From Pedobacter steynii (GTDB taxonomy: Bacteria > Bacteroidota > Bacteroidia > Sphingobacteriales > Sphingobacteriaceae), in assembly GCF_900103665.1 (NCBI RefSeq), contig NZ_FNGY01000002.1, forward strand, positions 62,001 to 126,000: a stretch of DNA of 64,000 bases, given 5' to 3'. A program made the translations under genes and the position numbers. The notes under the pieces are model-generated. The model saw only the letters and a program-made list of their open reading frames with translations, was not told the origin of the DNA and ran no database searches. Positions 6,407 to 15,893 of the stretch are shown piece after piece; within the stretch, counting starts at the first letter, position 1; each line of letters begins with the position of its first letter.

Positions 6407-9095
6407 CCAGACCTTAGCTTTTCTGTTCCTATTGACCTTACAGGCGCTATTCTTCAGCCCTGCGAAAGCACAGGACATGACCAAAGAAACGATCACCATC
6501 GGACTTAAAGACGAGAACGCAATTGATGCCATTAAAAAAATAGAGGCACAGACCAATTGTCGATTTTACTATCGAAGCACTGAACTCAAATCCCTGGAAC
6601 ACCTTTACCTTTCTTCTGAAAAAAGAACAGTGAAAGAAACGTTAAAGCAAATGTTTCAAAATACTTTCTTTTCCTTCCGTCAGGTAGATCAGCACATTCT
6701 TTTAGAATTGAATAAAGCAGTTTCATTCCAGGTCGGCGGAAGACTCACTGATTCAGAACATGCTGGTGTCAGTCTTGCTACGCTCAGCTTGAAAGAAATT
6801 AAAGAAAATAAAATCATCCAGACTAAACTAACCGATACGGGAGGCTATTTTCAATTGAATATAAGGGAAGGGGGAGATTATCTGCTGTTGATTTCTGCGG
6901 TAGGCATGGACTCCTTATCCATTGCTTTCAGCCTTGCGAATAAACCAGTCGTTCAATTACCGGACCTTATCCTAATAACTAAACCAAACCGCTTAAAGGA
7001 AGTCAGCATTACCGGAAAAAAGGCTTTTATCGAAGAAAAGATCGATCGTACAATTGTGAATGTCGGAGCGCTGATCTCTAATGACGGTGCAAATGCCCTC
7101 GAGGTTCTAGAGAAATCTCCAGGAGTCAGTCTAGATGCAAATGGAAAAATCAGTTTCAAAGGAAAACCAGGTGTGACAGTCCTTATTGATGGTAAACCCA
7201 CCTATCTTTCCGGCAGTCAGCTGGCAGGGTACCTGAGGTCTATACCTTCGGCGATGTTAGATCAAATTGAACTCATGGATACCCCGCCGGCAAAATACGA
7301 TGCGGCAGGTGATGGAGGAATGATCAACATCAAAACTAAAAAATCTAAGGCCGAAGGCTTTAATGGAACGCTTTCCGCAAATTACGGTCTTTCCCATTAC
7401 GGACAAACCTCGGAAAGTCTTAACCTGAATTTCCGGCGCAATAAAATGAATCTCTTCGCCAATGCGAGTTATGGGCTAAGCCAGGGATTCCGGCAAACGG
7501 AGCTGTTGCGGGAAATTTCTGATGATCAGGGAGATTTAAGTTCGGTTTTCAGACAAAACCTACTCATCAAACCGAAGAATAACAATACCAATTTAAAGCT
7601 GGGGATGGATTATGAACTTTCTCCGGGAACCACCTGGGGCATTGTGTTTAACGGAAGTTTTTCTCCGGGCAGCTTGAAACTACCTTCCTCAAATTACCTG
7701 TACAATGGCCAGGGAGAACTAGATTCAACTGTAATGGCCGACAATAGTGGTAAAAGTCAATTTAACAAAGCAGGGCTCAGCTTGAATTATAACCACGAAT
7801 TTGAACGCAAAGGAAAAGTCTTGTCATTTGATCTGGATTACCTGAAATATAATGCCAATAACAGAGAGCAGTTCCTGAATTCGACTTACCTGCCGGAGGG
7901 AACTTTAGTTGCGCAGCAAATGATGACCAGTACTTTGCCCTCCGACATCAGTATTTATTCCATAAAAGCAGATTATACGCATCCTTTAAAAGGTAAGGCT
8001 AAAATCGAAACCGGATTTAAAAGCAGTTATGTAAATACAGACAATGAAGCCAGCTATTTTAATGTACTCAATGGGATAAGCAGCCCCAATTATAATTTTT
8101 CCAATCAGTTCATTTACAAAGAAAATATCAATGCAGCCTATCTGAATTTTAATAAAACGATGAAAAGGTTTGAGTTTCAGGCCGGGCTCAGGATAGAAAA
8201 TACCAATGCAAAAGGGCAACAGGTTGGCAATGTTTCACACCCCGATTCTTCTTTTGTGAACCATTATACCAACCTTTTTCCAACCGCCTATTTGTCTTAT
8301 CAGCTGGATACTTCGGGAACACAGCTGCTTGTTGCCTCTTATGGGCGAAGGATAGGAAGACCTTACTATAAGGACCTGAATCCTTTTGTTCAGCCCTCAG
8401 ATAAATTTACGTATACTGCGGGAAACCCATTTCTAAGGCCACAATTTGCAGATTATTATAAATTGGCCTATCGCTATAAGCAATTGCTTAGTGCGGCCGT
8501 ATTTTATACCCACATTGCAGACCTTCAGAATGAAGTGGTAAGGCAGGAGGGGAATATCTTTATCGATGGAACCGGAAATATTGGTACTGCAACTTATCTG
8601 GGTACTTCCCTAAACCTGGCGCTTTCTCCTTTTTCCTGGTGGACGGTCAATTCCTATATGCAGGTTGTCCGAAATCAGTTTAAAGGACAATTGTATTCCA
8701 CCATTCTCCATCAATCTTCTACTTACTTTGAGACGAATACATCAAATCAGTTTAGCCTTCCTAAAGGATGGAGCGCTGAACTCAGCTTTTTCTATGTGGG
8801 TAAACGGGCCAGCGGACAGGCAATGGTCGATCCGTTTGGACAGGTAAACACTGGAATTCAAAAGAAGTTCATGCAAAATAAGGCGGCTCTTAAATTCAAT
8901 GTCAGGGATGTTTTTAATACCTATAAAGCGGATGGGTTAACCAACTTTATTCCTGATGTTTATTCTACTTTTAGAAACCGGTTTAATTCCCAGGCTTTTA
9001 CACTTGGCTTTACTTATAATTTTGGAACAGCAGCAAAGAACAACAAACGAAACAGCGGAGGGGCAGAGACTGAACAAAGCAGGGTGAAAAATTAA
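6396..9095 (+). CDS. TonB-dependent outer-membrane receptor with STN signalling domain
   Basis: 899 residues, starting at a GTG that overlaps fecR by 11 nt. A signal peptide (about 1-25, ending SPAKA) is followed by an STN domain (about 30-100), a carboxypeptidase-regulatory-like Ig fold (about 108-200), a plug-like segment (about 210-310, including GVTVLIDGKPTYLSG and IEVELMDTPPAKYDAAG-type sequence) and a long beta-barrel ending in an aromatic residue-rich strand (FTLGFTYNFGTAAKNN). The plug and barrel style is that of the outer-membrane beta-barrel (OMP_b-brl_3) group rather than SusC, and no SusD partner follows. The STN domain would report ligand binding to FecR. Ligand unknown. Confidence 0.88.
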   Translation: MKINQTLAFLFLLTLQALFFSPAKAQDMTKETITIGLKDENAIDAIKKIEAQTNCRFYYRSTELKSLEHLYLSSEKRTVKETLKQMFQNTFFSFRQVDQHILLELNKAVSFQVGGRLTDSEHAGVSLATLSLKEIKENKIIQTKLTDTGGYFQLNIREGGDYLLLISAVGMDSLSIAFSLANKPVVQLPDLILITKPNRLKEVSITGKKAFIEEKIDRTIVNVGALISNDGANALEVLEKSPGVSLDANGKISFKGKPGVTVLIDGKPTYLSGSQLAGYLRSIPSAMLDQIELMDTPPAKYDAAGDGGMINIKTKKSKAEGFNGTLSANYGLSHYGQTSESLNLNFRRNKMNLFANASYGLSQGFRQTELLREISDDQGDLSSVFRQNLLIKPKNNNTNLKLGMDYELSPGTTWGIVFNGSFSPGSLKLPSSNYLYNGQGELDSTVMADNSGKSQFNKAGLSLNYNHEFERKGKVLSFDLDYLKYNANNREQFLNSTYLPEGTLVAQQMMTSTLPSDISIYSIKADYTHPLKGKAKIETGFKSSYVNTDNEASYFNVLNGISSPNYNFSNQFIYKENINAAYLNFNKTMKRFEFQAGLRIENTNAKGQQVGNVSHPDSSFVNHYTNLFPTAYLSYQLDTSGTQLLVASYGRRIGRPYYKDLNPFVQPSDKFTYTAGNPFLRPQFADYYKLAYRYKQLLSAAVFYTHIADLQNEVVRQEGNIFIDGTGNIGTATYLGTSLNLALSPFSWWTVNSYMQVVRNQFKGQLYSTILHQSSTYFETNTSNQFSLPKGWSAELSFFYVGKRASGQAMVDPFGQVNTGIQKKFMQNKAALKFNVRDVFNTYKADGLTNFIPDVYSTFRNRFNSQAFTLGFTYNFGTAAKNNKRNSGGAETEQSRVKN

Positions 9096-9949
9096 GAATG
9101 CAATTGTTTCCTGTAAGCTCCCGGAGTAATTCCCCTATGTTTTTTGAATAGCCTCGATAAATAGCTTTCGTCTGTGAAATTGAGTTCCTCTGCGATCTCG
9201 CTAATCCTCATATTGCTATGGGCAAGTCTGGTTTCCACGAGCTTTAATCGATAGTTGATCACATATTCCTGGATGCTTTCTCCGGTACGTTCCCGGAAAA
9301 GCGCTCCAAGATAATTTGGAGAGAAATTAAAATGACCGGCAATGGCTCTGATCCGGACGCGTTCCGGTTCGGCAATGTATTGCTGTAAATAAGCGACAAT
9401 CTGAATGATGTCGTTCTTAGGTGTTTTCCTGCGCAGTTTCGGAGGTTCCGTTAGGGAAATGTTTCGGGCAAGGATATTCACTAATGTAGAAACAGATTGA
9501 CGGATAACGAGCAAATAACCGGCTTCTTTCTGCTCATATTCCCGGATGACGGCCGCGAGGAGTGCTTTCCCAAATTGCTCATCGTCGGAGTTGCGATACA
9601 CACATCCGGCCTTCGCATGGAGGTTATTAAAGAGGTATTGGGCCTTCTTTGTCCAGTCGCAGAATTCCAATGCTTCTACTTCATTTTTAAACTGGGAGAA
9701 GGATAAGTCATTGAAACGGATAAAAAGAAAGTGGGTTTTCTGCTGCAACTCAAAGGCGTATTGATCTTCCGGGCTGAGCAGAAATATTTTACCATCTGAA
9801 TAATCGTGGGAATTGCCATTGATCAATGCCTTTCCCCTTCCGGAGATCACGTATGCGAGCTCAAACACCTGGTGTACTGCAGAACGCTTCCAGACCTCTG
9901 TTTCCATTAGAAACAGGTCAAAAGGTTGCTTTTTTTCCTTGGTATACAT
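9092..9949 (-). CDS. AraC-family transcriptional regulator
   Basis: About 285 residues from the ATG at 9949. An upstream in-frame ATG at 10054 would run into the divergent MFS gene, and a -7 element lies at 9955-9962. The N-terminal region is cupin-like (ELAYVISGRGKALINGNSHDYSDGKIFLLSPEDQYAF). The C-terminal AraC domain is complete (VRIRAIAGHFNFSPNYLGALFRERTGESIQEYVINYRLKLVETRL ... ISEIAEELNFTDESYLSRLFKKHRGITPGAYRK). It is divergent from the exporter at 10035 and is its likely regulator. The 3' end overlaps the TonB receptor by 4 nt. Confidence 0.87.
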   Translation of the reverse strand: MYTKEKKQPFDLFLMETEVWKRSAVHQVFELAYVISGRGKALINGNSHDYSDGKIFLLSPEDQYAFELQQKTHFLFIRFNDLSFSQFKNEVEALEFCDWTKKAQYLFNNLHAKAGCVYRNSDDEQFGKALLAAVIREYEQKEAGYLLVIRQSVSTLVNILARNISLTEPPKLRRKTPKNDIIQIVAYLQQYIAEPERVRIRAIAGHFNFSPNYLGALFRERTGESIQEYVINYRLKLVETRLAHSNMRISEIAEELNFTDESYLSRLFKKHRGITPGAYRKQLHS

Positions 9950-9954
9950 TTCGG

Positions 9955-9962
9955 CAAATGTA
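9955..9962 (-). promoter_or_regulatory. -7 element TACATTTG close to the araC-type start
   Basis: On the minus strand TACATTTG is followed by five bases and the ATG at 9949. This matches the TAnnTTTG consensus and argues for the shorter start. Transcription would begin at or next to the start codon. Confidence 0.45.
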
Positions 9963-10034
9963 CAGGATAATCCTTTTAAAGTCCAACTTATTCCCCCTGT
10001 CATTTTGCTTCCTTTGTGCCCTAAATTAATTGAT

Positions 10035-11459
10035 ATGACAGAGCTTAACCCCACAATACCTTATCCCGCCCGCTGGCAGGCCTTAGCGGTATTGTTAATG
10101 GGCGCCTTTTTATCCCCATTGGATTTCTTTATCGTAAATGTAGCCTTACCGGCGATGCAACTGGATTTACAGGCCAACAGCGCTGAGCTTCAGTTCATCG
10201 TTACAGGCTATGGTGCTGCTTATGCGGTCTTTGTCGTAACCGGTGGGCGTCTGGGAGATATATATGGCAGGAAGCGCATTTTTATGACTGGAATGAGTCT
10301 CTTTACCCTGACTTCAGTTGCTTGTGCAATGGCAGCAAATGCGGAAGTGCTGATTGCTGCACGGATCTTACAGGGCCTGGCAGCGGCAATGCTGGCACCA
10401 CAAGTGCTTTCCTCTATCAGGGTAATCTTTCCGGCAATAGAACAACCAAAAGCGATGGGTTTGTTTGGGGCTACCTTCGGCCTGGCTGCTATCGCCGGAC
10501 AGCTTTGTGGCGGAATGCTGTTGGAATGGCAACCCTTTGGACTAAGCTGGGAAACTGTTTTTCTGATCAATGTTCCAATCGGCCTTATTGCCATTGTGCT
10601 GGCCTTTCTCGTTATTCCGGAAAACCGGCCGGAGAAAAGACCTAAGCTTGATATACCCGGTGTGGTCCTTATTTCTATTACCTTGTTCCTGTTTATCTAT
10701 CCGCTAATTAAAGGGAGGGAAGCCGGATGGCCGCTCTGGGTATTCATCTGCATGGCGATGTCCCTGCCTTTTGCATTATGGTTTATACGGATTGAACAAC
10801 GCATTACTGCCCGGGGCGGGGACCCTTTAATCTATTTAAAGTTGTTTGAGGATAAGAAATTTGTGATAGGACTGGCAGTTATTTTTCTTTTTAACAATAC
10901 CGCGTCCTTTTTTATGATCTATCCCGTTTATTTACAAAGTGGCTTTCACTGGACGGTATTGTCTGCAGGGCTGGCAGTATTACCTTATGCAGCAGGATTC
11001 TTTATAGGCCCCATGCTCAGTGCGGTATTGGCAAAGAAATATAAGGACCATGTACTGATCATCGGATTGTCCTTACTGAGCATCGGATTTATCTTGTCGG
11101 CAGGTGTCTTGTGGTATCATCCGCTACCGGGAGAATTTTTATACGGCGCTTTGTTATGTGCTGGTATAGGCCATGGTATTGTGATGCCGGTTGTGGTGAG
11201 GCTGGTTCTGGCAGATACACCTCTTGCCACGGCTGGCCTGGCTGCAGGCATTGTCAGTACGGCTATCCAGCTGGGCAGTGCCTTGGGAGCTGCAGTAATC
11301 GGAACATTATTCTTTAGCATCCTTCCGCTTGTTGGCGGTTATACAAATGCTTTTATCATCGCGCTCCTTGTGCTGGGATCGCTTGAATTGGCCGCATTGT
11401 ACTATGGTTTAAAATTGAAACGATCATTGAAAACCAATAAAACGAGCAAAAAAACATAA
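10035..11459 (+). CDS. MFS drug exporter, DHA2 (EmrB/QacA) type
   Basis: 474 residues from ATG 10035 (MTELNPTIPYPARW). The longer open frame upstream overlaps the regulator and lacks a membrane segment. MFS motif A is GGRLGDIYGRKR near residue 73. The first helix carries the DFFIVNVALP sequence typical of 14-helix DHA2 exporters. About 14 hydrophobic segments are visible. It is a proton-coupled inner-membrane exporter, probably of hydrophobic or toxic compounds; the substrate cannot be read from sequence. It is divergent from the AraC regulator at 9092-9949. Confidence 0.88.
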   Translation: MTELNPTIPYPARWQALAVLLMGAFLSPLDFFIVNVALPAMQLDLQANSAELQFIVTGYGAAYAVFVVTGGRLGDIYGRKRIFMTGMSLFTLTSVACAMAANAEVLIAARILQGLAAAMLAPQVLSSIRVIFPAIEQPKAMGLFGATFGLAAIAGQLCGGMLLEWQPFGLSWETVFLINVPIGLIAIVLAFLVIPENRPEKRPKLDIPGVVLISITLFLFIYPLIKGREAGWPLWVFICMAMSLPFALWFIRIEQRITARGGDPLIYLKLFEDKKFVIGLAVIFLFNNTASFFMIYPVYLQSGFHWTVLSAGLAVLPYAAGFFIGPMLSAVLAKKYKDHVLIIGLSLLSIGFILSAGVLWYHPLPGEFLYGALLCAGIGHGIVMPVVVRLVLADTPLATAGLAAGIVSTAIQLGSALGAAVIGTLFFSILPLVGGYTNAFIIALLVLGSLELAALYYGLKLKRSLKTNKTSKKT

Positions 11460-11462
11460 ACC

Positions 11463-11510
11463 ATCATGATCTTACAGATCACATAACGAAATGATTATTA
11501 AGATCATGAT
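11463..11510. repeat. 12-bp perfect inverted repeat after the MFS gene
   Basis: ATCATGATCTTA (11463-11474) and TAAGATCATGAT (11499-11510) are perfect inverted copies separated by 24 bp. No T-run follows, so it is not a standard terminator. It may be a protein-binding site ahead of the gene at 11571. Confidence 0.35.
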
Positions 11511-11570
11511 AGCTTCATAACCATAAAAAAAACAATATATACTGATGAAAAACAATAAATATTAAATCAT

Positions 11571-11969
11571 ATGAATTTAAACGAATTAGCCAGCCATGAA
11601 ATTGTTCATTTCATTGAGCAGATTGGGAAATGGTTTCGGGGAGAAATGAGTCCCAACGAAAAAGAAGAGATGCTGGCATTGAATAGTTTTCATGCAGACT
11701 TTAGGATGATCAGCCCTACGGGAGCCTGCATGAGCCGTGCTGATCTGGGGAATTGGTTACCATCTGTTTATGCTGGAAAACCAGGGATTGTATTGGAGTT
11801 GAGGGATATTAACCTGCGTTTTGAACAGGAAGGAGCCATATTGATGGAGTATGTAGAGACACAAAAAGGAGGCGGCGTAGACAATACGCGGATTTCAACG
11901 GCTTTGTTTGTGCAGGATGAAAATGGACAACCGCAATGGAGGAACCTGCATGAAACCTTTATGCCATAA
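11571..11969 (+). CDS. NTF2-like / DUF4440-type small protein
   Basis: 132 residues with the layout of NTF2-fold (SnoaL/DUF4440) proteins: N-terminal helices (IVHFIEQIGKWFRGEMSPNEKEEMLALNSFHADFRMISPTG), then a strand-rich half (IVLELRDINLRFEQEGAILMEYVETQK ... RISTALFVQDENGQPQWRNLHETFM). These folds bind or convert small ligands; no catalytic residue can be assigned. It follows the MFS exporter by 111 bp on the same strand and may be co-regulated. Confidence 0.65.
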   Translation: MNLNELASHEIVHFIEQIGKWFRGEMSPNEKEEMLALNSFHADFRMISPTGACMSRADLGNWLPSVYAGKPGIVLELRDINLRFEQEGAILMEYVETQKGGGVDNTRISTALFVQDENGQPQWRNLHETFMP

Positions 11970-12013
11970 AATCTACTTCCATAAAACAGGAAAAACCACA
12001 GGTTAACCAAAAA

Positions 12014-12048
12014 ACTGCGCCCGGAATTTAGAGAATTCCGGGCGTAGT
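12014..12048. terminator. Strong hairpin between convergent genes
   Basis: CGCCCGGAATT (12018-12028) and AATTCCGGGCG (12034-12044) form an 11-bp perfect stem that extends outward to about 15 bp, with a 5-nt loop. It lies between the convergent genes ending at 11969 and 12078. Confidence 0.6.
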
Positions 12049-12077
12049 CTATGAAAGAAATATTTTAGATAGAAGGC

Positions 12078-13370
12078 TTAGGGTTTTGGATAAACCTTGC
12101 CATTTTTGATCACTCCAAAGATGTCTTTGGTCGCCGAGATATTTTCCAGCGGGTTGCTGTTCAGGATGAGTATATCGGCCCTTTTACCTTCTGTAATTTG
12201 TCCTCTGTCGGAAAGCCCGGTTGCTTCAGCTCCGATCATGGTAGCTGCATGGATCACCTCCTGAGTGCTGAATCCACATTTACTCACCATCAATGCCATT
12301 TCCTCATGGATATTAGGGAGCGCAGTACCATCAGGAATCATCCAGTCTGTTCCTATGGATACTTTTACGCCAGCCTCATGCATTTTTTTGGTAATGTAAA
12401 AGGCATTGACATCATATCCTTTATTTAAGGAGGATAAATAAATCGTGGCATCCAAAATCGCGTTGTTCTTTTTCATCAATGCCATTAAAGGAGCCAATTG
12501 AGGGAAATCCATTTTTAACGCGGAATATCCATTGTGGTCATTGACCATTTTTCCGTTCTTTCCTACCTGCTCCCATGGTACATCATGGGCATGGGAGATG
12601 ACTTTTACCCCCGCGGCAACTGCTTCCGAAGGAATTGCAGGCATTACCGTAGCATGCGACCAGACCTGCATCTTTTGCAAAGTAGCTTCCGTCGCCAGCT
12701 TTTTTACCATCGCTCCGGAGATATCCGAATAAATCTTTATTCCCGTTGCACCGCTTCCTTTGGCCATGGCAATAATATCATGGGCATTGTCCTGCTCATG
12801 AACCGTTTGTCGCCAGCCAATAGATTGATTTTCAAGGCCGAGTATTTCGCGGTCTCCAACCATTTTCATGTAGTTGGGGCCAGCCAGAAAAGCAACATAA
12901 AAGATATCTGGAGAAGGAATCTGATCCAGATTTGCCGAACGCTGATAGGTCGCCATTAAACGCCCGTCGCCCCCCATATCTCTTACGGTGGTAATGCCAC
13001 CCATTAATACGCGCTCCAGGTCATGGTGCGTTTTTTTATTCAGTTCTTCGATCGGACCTTCTGTCATTGTAGCCAGGTGGACATGCGTATCAATTAACCC
13101 GGGCAAAATAAATTTCCCGTTCAGGTCCATTATTGTTGCTGCTTCATATCCTGTTTTCAGCGGCTGGCCTTTCGGAAGGACTGCTGTAATCAAGCCGTCT
13201 TCGAGATATACATCTGCAAGGGTTGCCGGCGACTGGAGTGTCCCATTGATTACCGTACCATTTTTTAAAATTGTCTTTACCGTTTTCTTAGGGCCTGCCT
13301 GTTGTCTTTTCTGCGCAAAAATACTCAGGGATAAAACACAGAGCACTAAGATCATTTTCAGTTTATTCAT
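12078..13370 (-). CDS. Exported metal-dependent amidohydrolase
   Basis: 430 residues with a signal peptide (MNKLKMILVLCVLSLSIFAQ). The metal-site set of the amidohydrolase superfamily is complete: HxH in DTHVHLA (about residue 95), the candidate carboxylated Lys in TGIKIYS (about 213), His in VWSHAT, His in VISHAHD, and the catalytic Asp in SIGTDWM. The C-terminal GKRADILILNSNPLENI is the usual closing strand. It hydrolyses an amide or related bond in the periplasm, like imidazolonepropionase- or prolidase-like members; the exact substrate is not readable. It is the last gene of the SusC/SusD operon, 3 bp after the TlpA gene. Confidence 0.85.
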   Translation of the reverse strand: MNKLKMILVLCVLSLSIFAQKRQQAGPKKTVKTILKNGTVINGTLQSPATLADVYLEDGLITAVLPKGQPLKTGYEAATIMDLNGKFILPGLIDTHVHLATMTEGPIEELNKKTHHDLERVLMGGITTVRDMGGDGRLMATYQRSANLDQIPSPDIFYVAFLAGPNYMKMVGDREILGLENQSIGWRQTVHEQDNAHDIIAMAKGSGATGIKIYSDISGAMVKKLATEATLQKMQVWSHATVMPAIPSEAVAAGVKVISHAHDVPWEQVGKNGKMVNDHNGYSALKMDFPQLAPLMALMKKNNAILDATIYLSSLNKGYDVNAFYITKKMHEAGVKVSIGTDWMIPDGTALPNIHEEMALMVSKCGFSTQEVIHAATMIGAEATGLSDRGQITEGKRADILILNSNPLENISATKDIFGVIKNGKVYPKP

Positions 13371-13373
13371 TCG

Positions 13374-14480
13374 TTATTTGTTCAAATTGTGATTCAGTAA
13401 TTCTTCCAGTTCTTTCTCGGAGATGTTCTGTGCGATGACTTTTCCGGTTTTATCCAGAAGGAATACAGTGGGTAAGCTAACTACACTATATTTCTGAGCT
13501 ACTGCCGAATCTTTTATTCCACTGAGTTCCGAGACCTGAATCCAGGGAAGTCCATCTTTTTTTACGGCATTTTCCCAAAGATTTCTTTTGTCGTCCATAG
13601 AAAGGGAAACCATTTCAAAGCCCTTGTTTTTATAGTGTTCATAGATGGGTTTTATCTTTTGATTTGCCGCGCGACAAGGAGTACACCAGGAGGCCCAAAA
13701 ATCCAGGACCACATATTTTCCTTTTAACGCGGATAGGGTAAAGGATTTTCCTGCCAGCGTGGTACCGCTGAAATCCGGAGCTTGCTGCCCAACAAGTGAA
13801 GCTGCAGCTTTCTGCTCAAGTAATCTTAGTAATTTTTTGTACTCTGGAGCATAGCTGAGTTCCGGAGAAAACAGCGATTTCATTTCCCGAAGTTCTTTCA
13901 GGTTCATCACCTCAAATTGCGGGCGCATGATGTTCAATACGGCCAATGAAGAGGGATATTTGCGAATGTATTTATACTTAATGTCCATTTCTTTAGCATT
14001 CAATACAGTCAGTTCCTCATTTTCTTTAAGGCGATCTTCCTTTGGCAGTTTTTCATAACGTCCGCCAATCTCTCTCATTTGTGCGGATAGGGATGCTGTT
14101 TCCGTCTCGTAGGCCGCTTTAATTCCCATTTCCTTTCCACCATGAATCTCCTCCTTATTTTTCCAATCGCTTTGCATCAGTAGCTGAAAGTTTTCATTTT
14201 CCAGAAACAGGTTTAAAGACCTGCGCATTTTCCTGATCTGTACAGCAGCAGAAACGGGATGCTGCAGCACACCCCTGAAATTAAATACGCCGTTATTTAC
14301 TGTGCTGCTATCGATCAGCTCGCGGCCTTTCTCTGTAAATTTATAGAGGTAAGCCATAGTCGGCTGATCAAAATCGGCAATTCTCCCATTAATGGTATAA
14401 CCCGTTTGCGCGGATACCTCATTTTTTGCCATGAGCAGACTCAGTCCTGCCAGTAGGGTTGTGCTAAAGATATTCTTCAT
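13374..14480 (-). CDS. TlpA-family thiol-disulfide reductase with DUF4369 domain
   Basis: 368 residues. Signal peptide (about 1-24), an N-terminal DUF4369-type beta domain (TGYTINGRIADFDQPTMAYLY ...), a helical middle, and a C-terminal AhpC/TSA-thioredoxin fold with the redox motif WCTPC in VVLDFWASWCTPCRAANQKI (about residue 265) and the cis-Pro region VVSLPTVFLLD. It works in the periplasm as a thiol reductant or isomerase. It lies between susD-like and amidohydrolase genes with 3-bp gaps, so it is co-transcribed with them. Confidence 0.9.
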   Translation of the reverse strand: MKNIFSTTLLAGLSLLMAKNEVSAQTGYTINGRIADFDQPTMAYLYKFTEKGRELIDSSTVNNGVFNFRGVLQHPVSAAVQIRKMRRSLNLFLENENFQLLMQSDWKNKEEIHGGKEMGIKAAYETETASLSAQMREIGGRYEKLPKEDRLKENEELTVLNAKEMDIKYKYIRKYPSSLAVLNIMRPQFEVMNLKELREMKSLFSPELSYAPEYKKLLRLLEQKAAASLVGQQAPDFSGTTLAGKSFTLSALKGKYVVLDFWASWCTPCRAANQKIKPIYEHYKNKGFEMVSLSMDDKRNLWENAVKKDGLPWIQVSELSGIKDSAVAQKYSVVSLPTVFLLDKTGKVIAQNISEKELEELLNHNLNK

Positions 14481-14483
14481 GGT

Positions 14484-15872
14484 TTATCTTGGATTACGTT
14501 CGATATTCGGATTCAGTAACAATACTTTAGGTGGAATCTGTTGTACGAAAATGTTGGAACCTGCGGTCAGCTGATAAGTTCCTCCGGTATTTGCCCTGGT
14601 ATAATTCCGTTTAAAGCGACTGTCATTGTCCAGTCGTCTCATGTCAAACCAGCGAAGTCCTTTACCAAAAAGTTCCCTTCTGCGTTCATCGACAACGAGC
14701 TTTAGTGCGTCATCAGCACTGGAAGCAGTCAGGTCTGCATAATCAGCAGGTTTAAACCTTTTCTTTCTTAAATTATTGAGTAAGGTCAAGGCGGGGTCAA
14801 TCTGACCTCCCCGGGCTTCAGCTTCTGCGGAGATGAGCATCATTTCCGGAACACCAATATTAAAAGAGAGATCTATATTGAGGTATAAAGGATAAGGTTC
14901 TGTTGTTGGCTTGCCGTTGATTTCCAGGTTGGTAAAGTTAAATACGTAGCGTAGATCTTTGGTTCCCAGTATATTTAAGAAATCAGGAGAGATGGATGAT
15001 AATCTCAGAATATTTGCGAGGCTGGTCGCTTTATAGGAAATCATTTCCGGATGCAGATAAGCAATAGCCAGGTTGTTAATTCCACCATAAGGTTTCAAAG
15101 GATCCTTAAAGCTGAGGGTATTGAAATCCAGTAGGGTATTCTTTTTCTGTAAGGCAAGGTTAGCATATTGTTTTGCCTCCGTATAGTTATCCATGCTCTG
15201 ATATACCCTTGCCAGAAGTGCCAGGGCTGCGGTTTTATTGTTTCGGTAAACGTTCCGGGCAACATCCGGAAGCTGGTCTTTTGCCAGCAGCAGATCTTTA
15301 AGGATCAAATCGTAGACCGCAGCAACAGTAGCTCGTTTCGGCATGGCCTCCAGGTCAGGGACCGTAAGTAAAGGCACGCCCAGATCAGTACCCGCACTGG
15401 ATGCTTCATAATCTTTAGCATAGATGTTGATCAGGCTCCAATAAGCATAAGCGCGGTTAAAATGGGCGTCGCCAAGTACTTCATTGCGTTGGGTTTCTGT
15501 TCCATCTGCCAGCTTTTCTACATCCTGAAGGATGATGTTCGCATTGTAAATATTGTTGTACATCGGGTCCCAGCCACTGTCTGTTTCCGTTTCTATATAC
15601 AACTCAGATTGCCATTTATAAGCTTTGGTGGTACTGGAGGTCAGGGCTGCAAGTATTCTCGCATCACTAAAGTAGGTGTTGTCTGATAACCTTTCTAAAA
15701 CGGCATAACTGTTAGTAGAGAAGGAGGGATTGGCGGCCAGCTCTTCATAATCTTTGAGGTATTTGGGAATGAATTTTCCTTTAGGCGTAACGTCCAGAAA
15801 CTTCTTGCAGCTGGCAAAGCTTAATGCGAGCAAAATCAGGAAGCTATATTTTTTCAAGTTTGAAGTGTTCAT
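14484..15872 (-). CDS. SusD/RagB-family outer-membrane lipoprotein
   Basis: 462 residues. A type II signal peptide has its lipobox at LSFASCKKFLDV (Cys about residue 22). The N-terminal SusD-like region (FLDVTPKGKFIPKYLKDYEELAANPSF) precedes tetratricopeptide-like helices (NRAYAYWSLINIYAKDY ... AALALLARVYQSMDNYTEAKQYANLAL). The C-terminal region holds ELFGKGLRWFDMRRL, the usual RagB/SusD signature. It is the surface lid that captures ligand for the SusC porin at 15894-19400, 21 bp upstream. Confidence 0.93.
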   Translation of the reverse strand: MNTSNLKKYSFLILLALSFASCKKFLDVTPKGKFIPKYLKDYEELAANPSFSTNSYAVLERLSDNTYFSDARILAALTSSTTKAYKWQSELYIETETDSGWDPMYNNIYNANIILQDVEKLADGTETQRNEVLGDAHFNRAYAYWSLINIYAKDYEASSAGTDLGVPLLTVPDLEAMPKRATVAAVYDLILKDLLLAKDQLPDVARNVYRNNKTAALALLARVYQSMDNYTEAKQYANLALQKKNTLLDFNTLSFKDPLKPYGGINNLAIAYLHPEMISYKATSLANILRLSSISPDFLNILGTKDLRYVFNFTNLEINGKPTTEPYPLYLNIDLSFNIGVPEMMLISAEAEARGGQIDPALTLLNNLRKKRFKPADYADLTASSADDALKLVVDERRRELFGKGLRWFDMRRLDNDSRFKRNYTRANTGGTYQLTAGSNIFVQQIPPKVLLLNPNIERNPR

Positions 15873-15893
15873 CTTGTTGTTGATTTAATGATG

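Noticed and set aside
9813..10034. N-terminal extension of the MFS exporter
   Set aside because: It would overlap most of the regulator's 5' part, contains no helix, and the family starts at MTELNP-type residues near 10035.
10220..10594. 124-codon minus-strand ORF
   Set aside because: Antisense to the MFS exporter; no independent support.
12534..12959. 141-codon plus-strand ORF
   Set aside because: It is entirely antisense to the amidohydrolase gene, Cys/His-rich and low in protein-like pattern; a shadow ORF.
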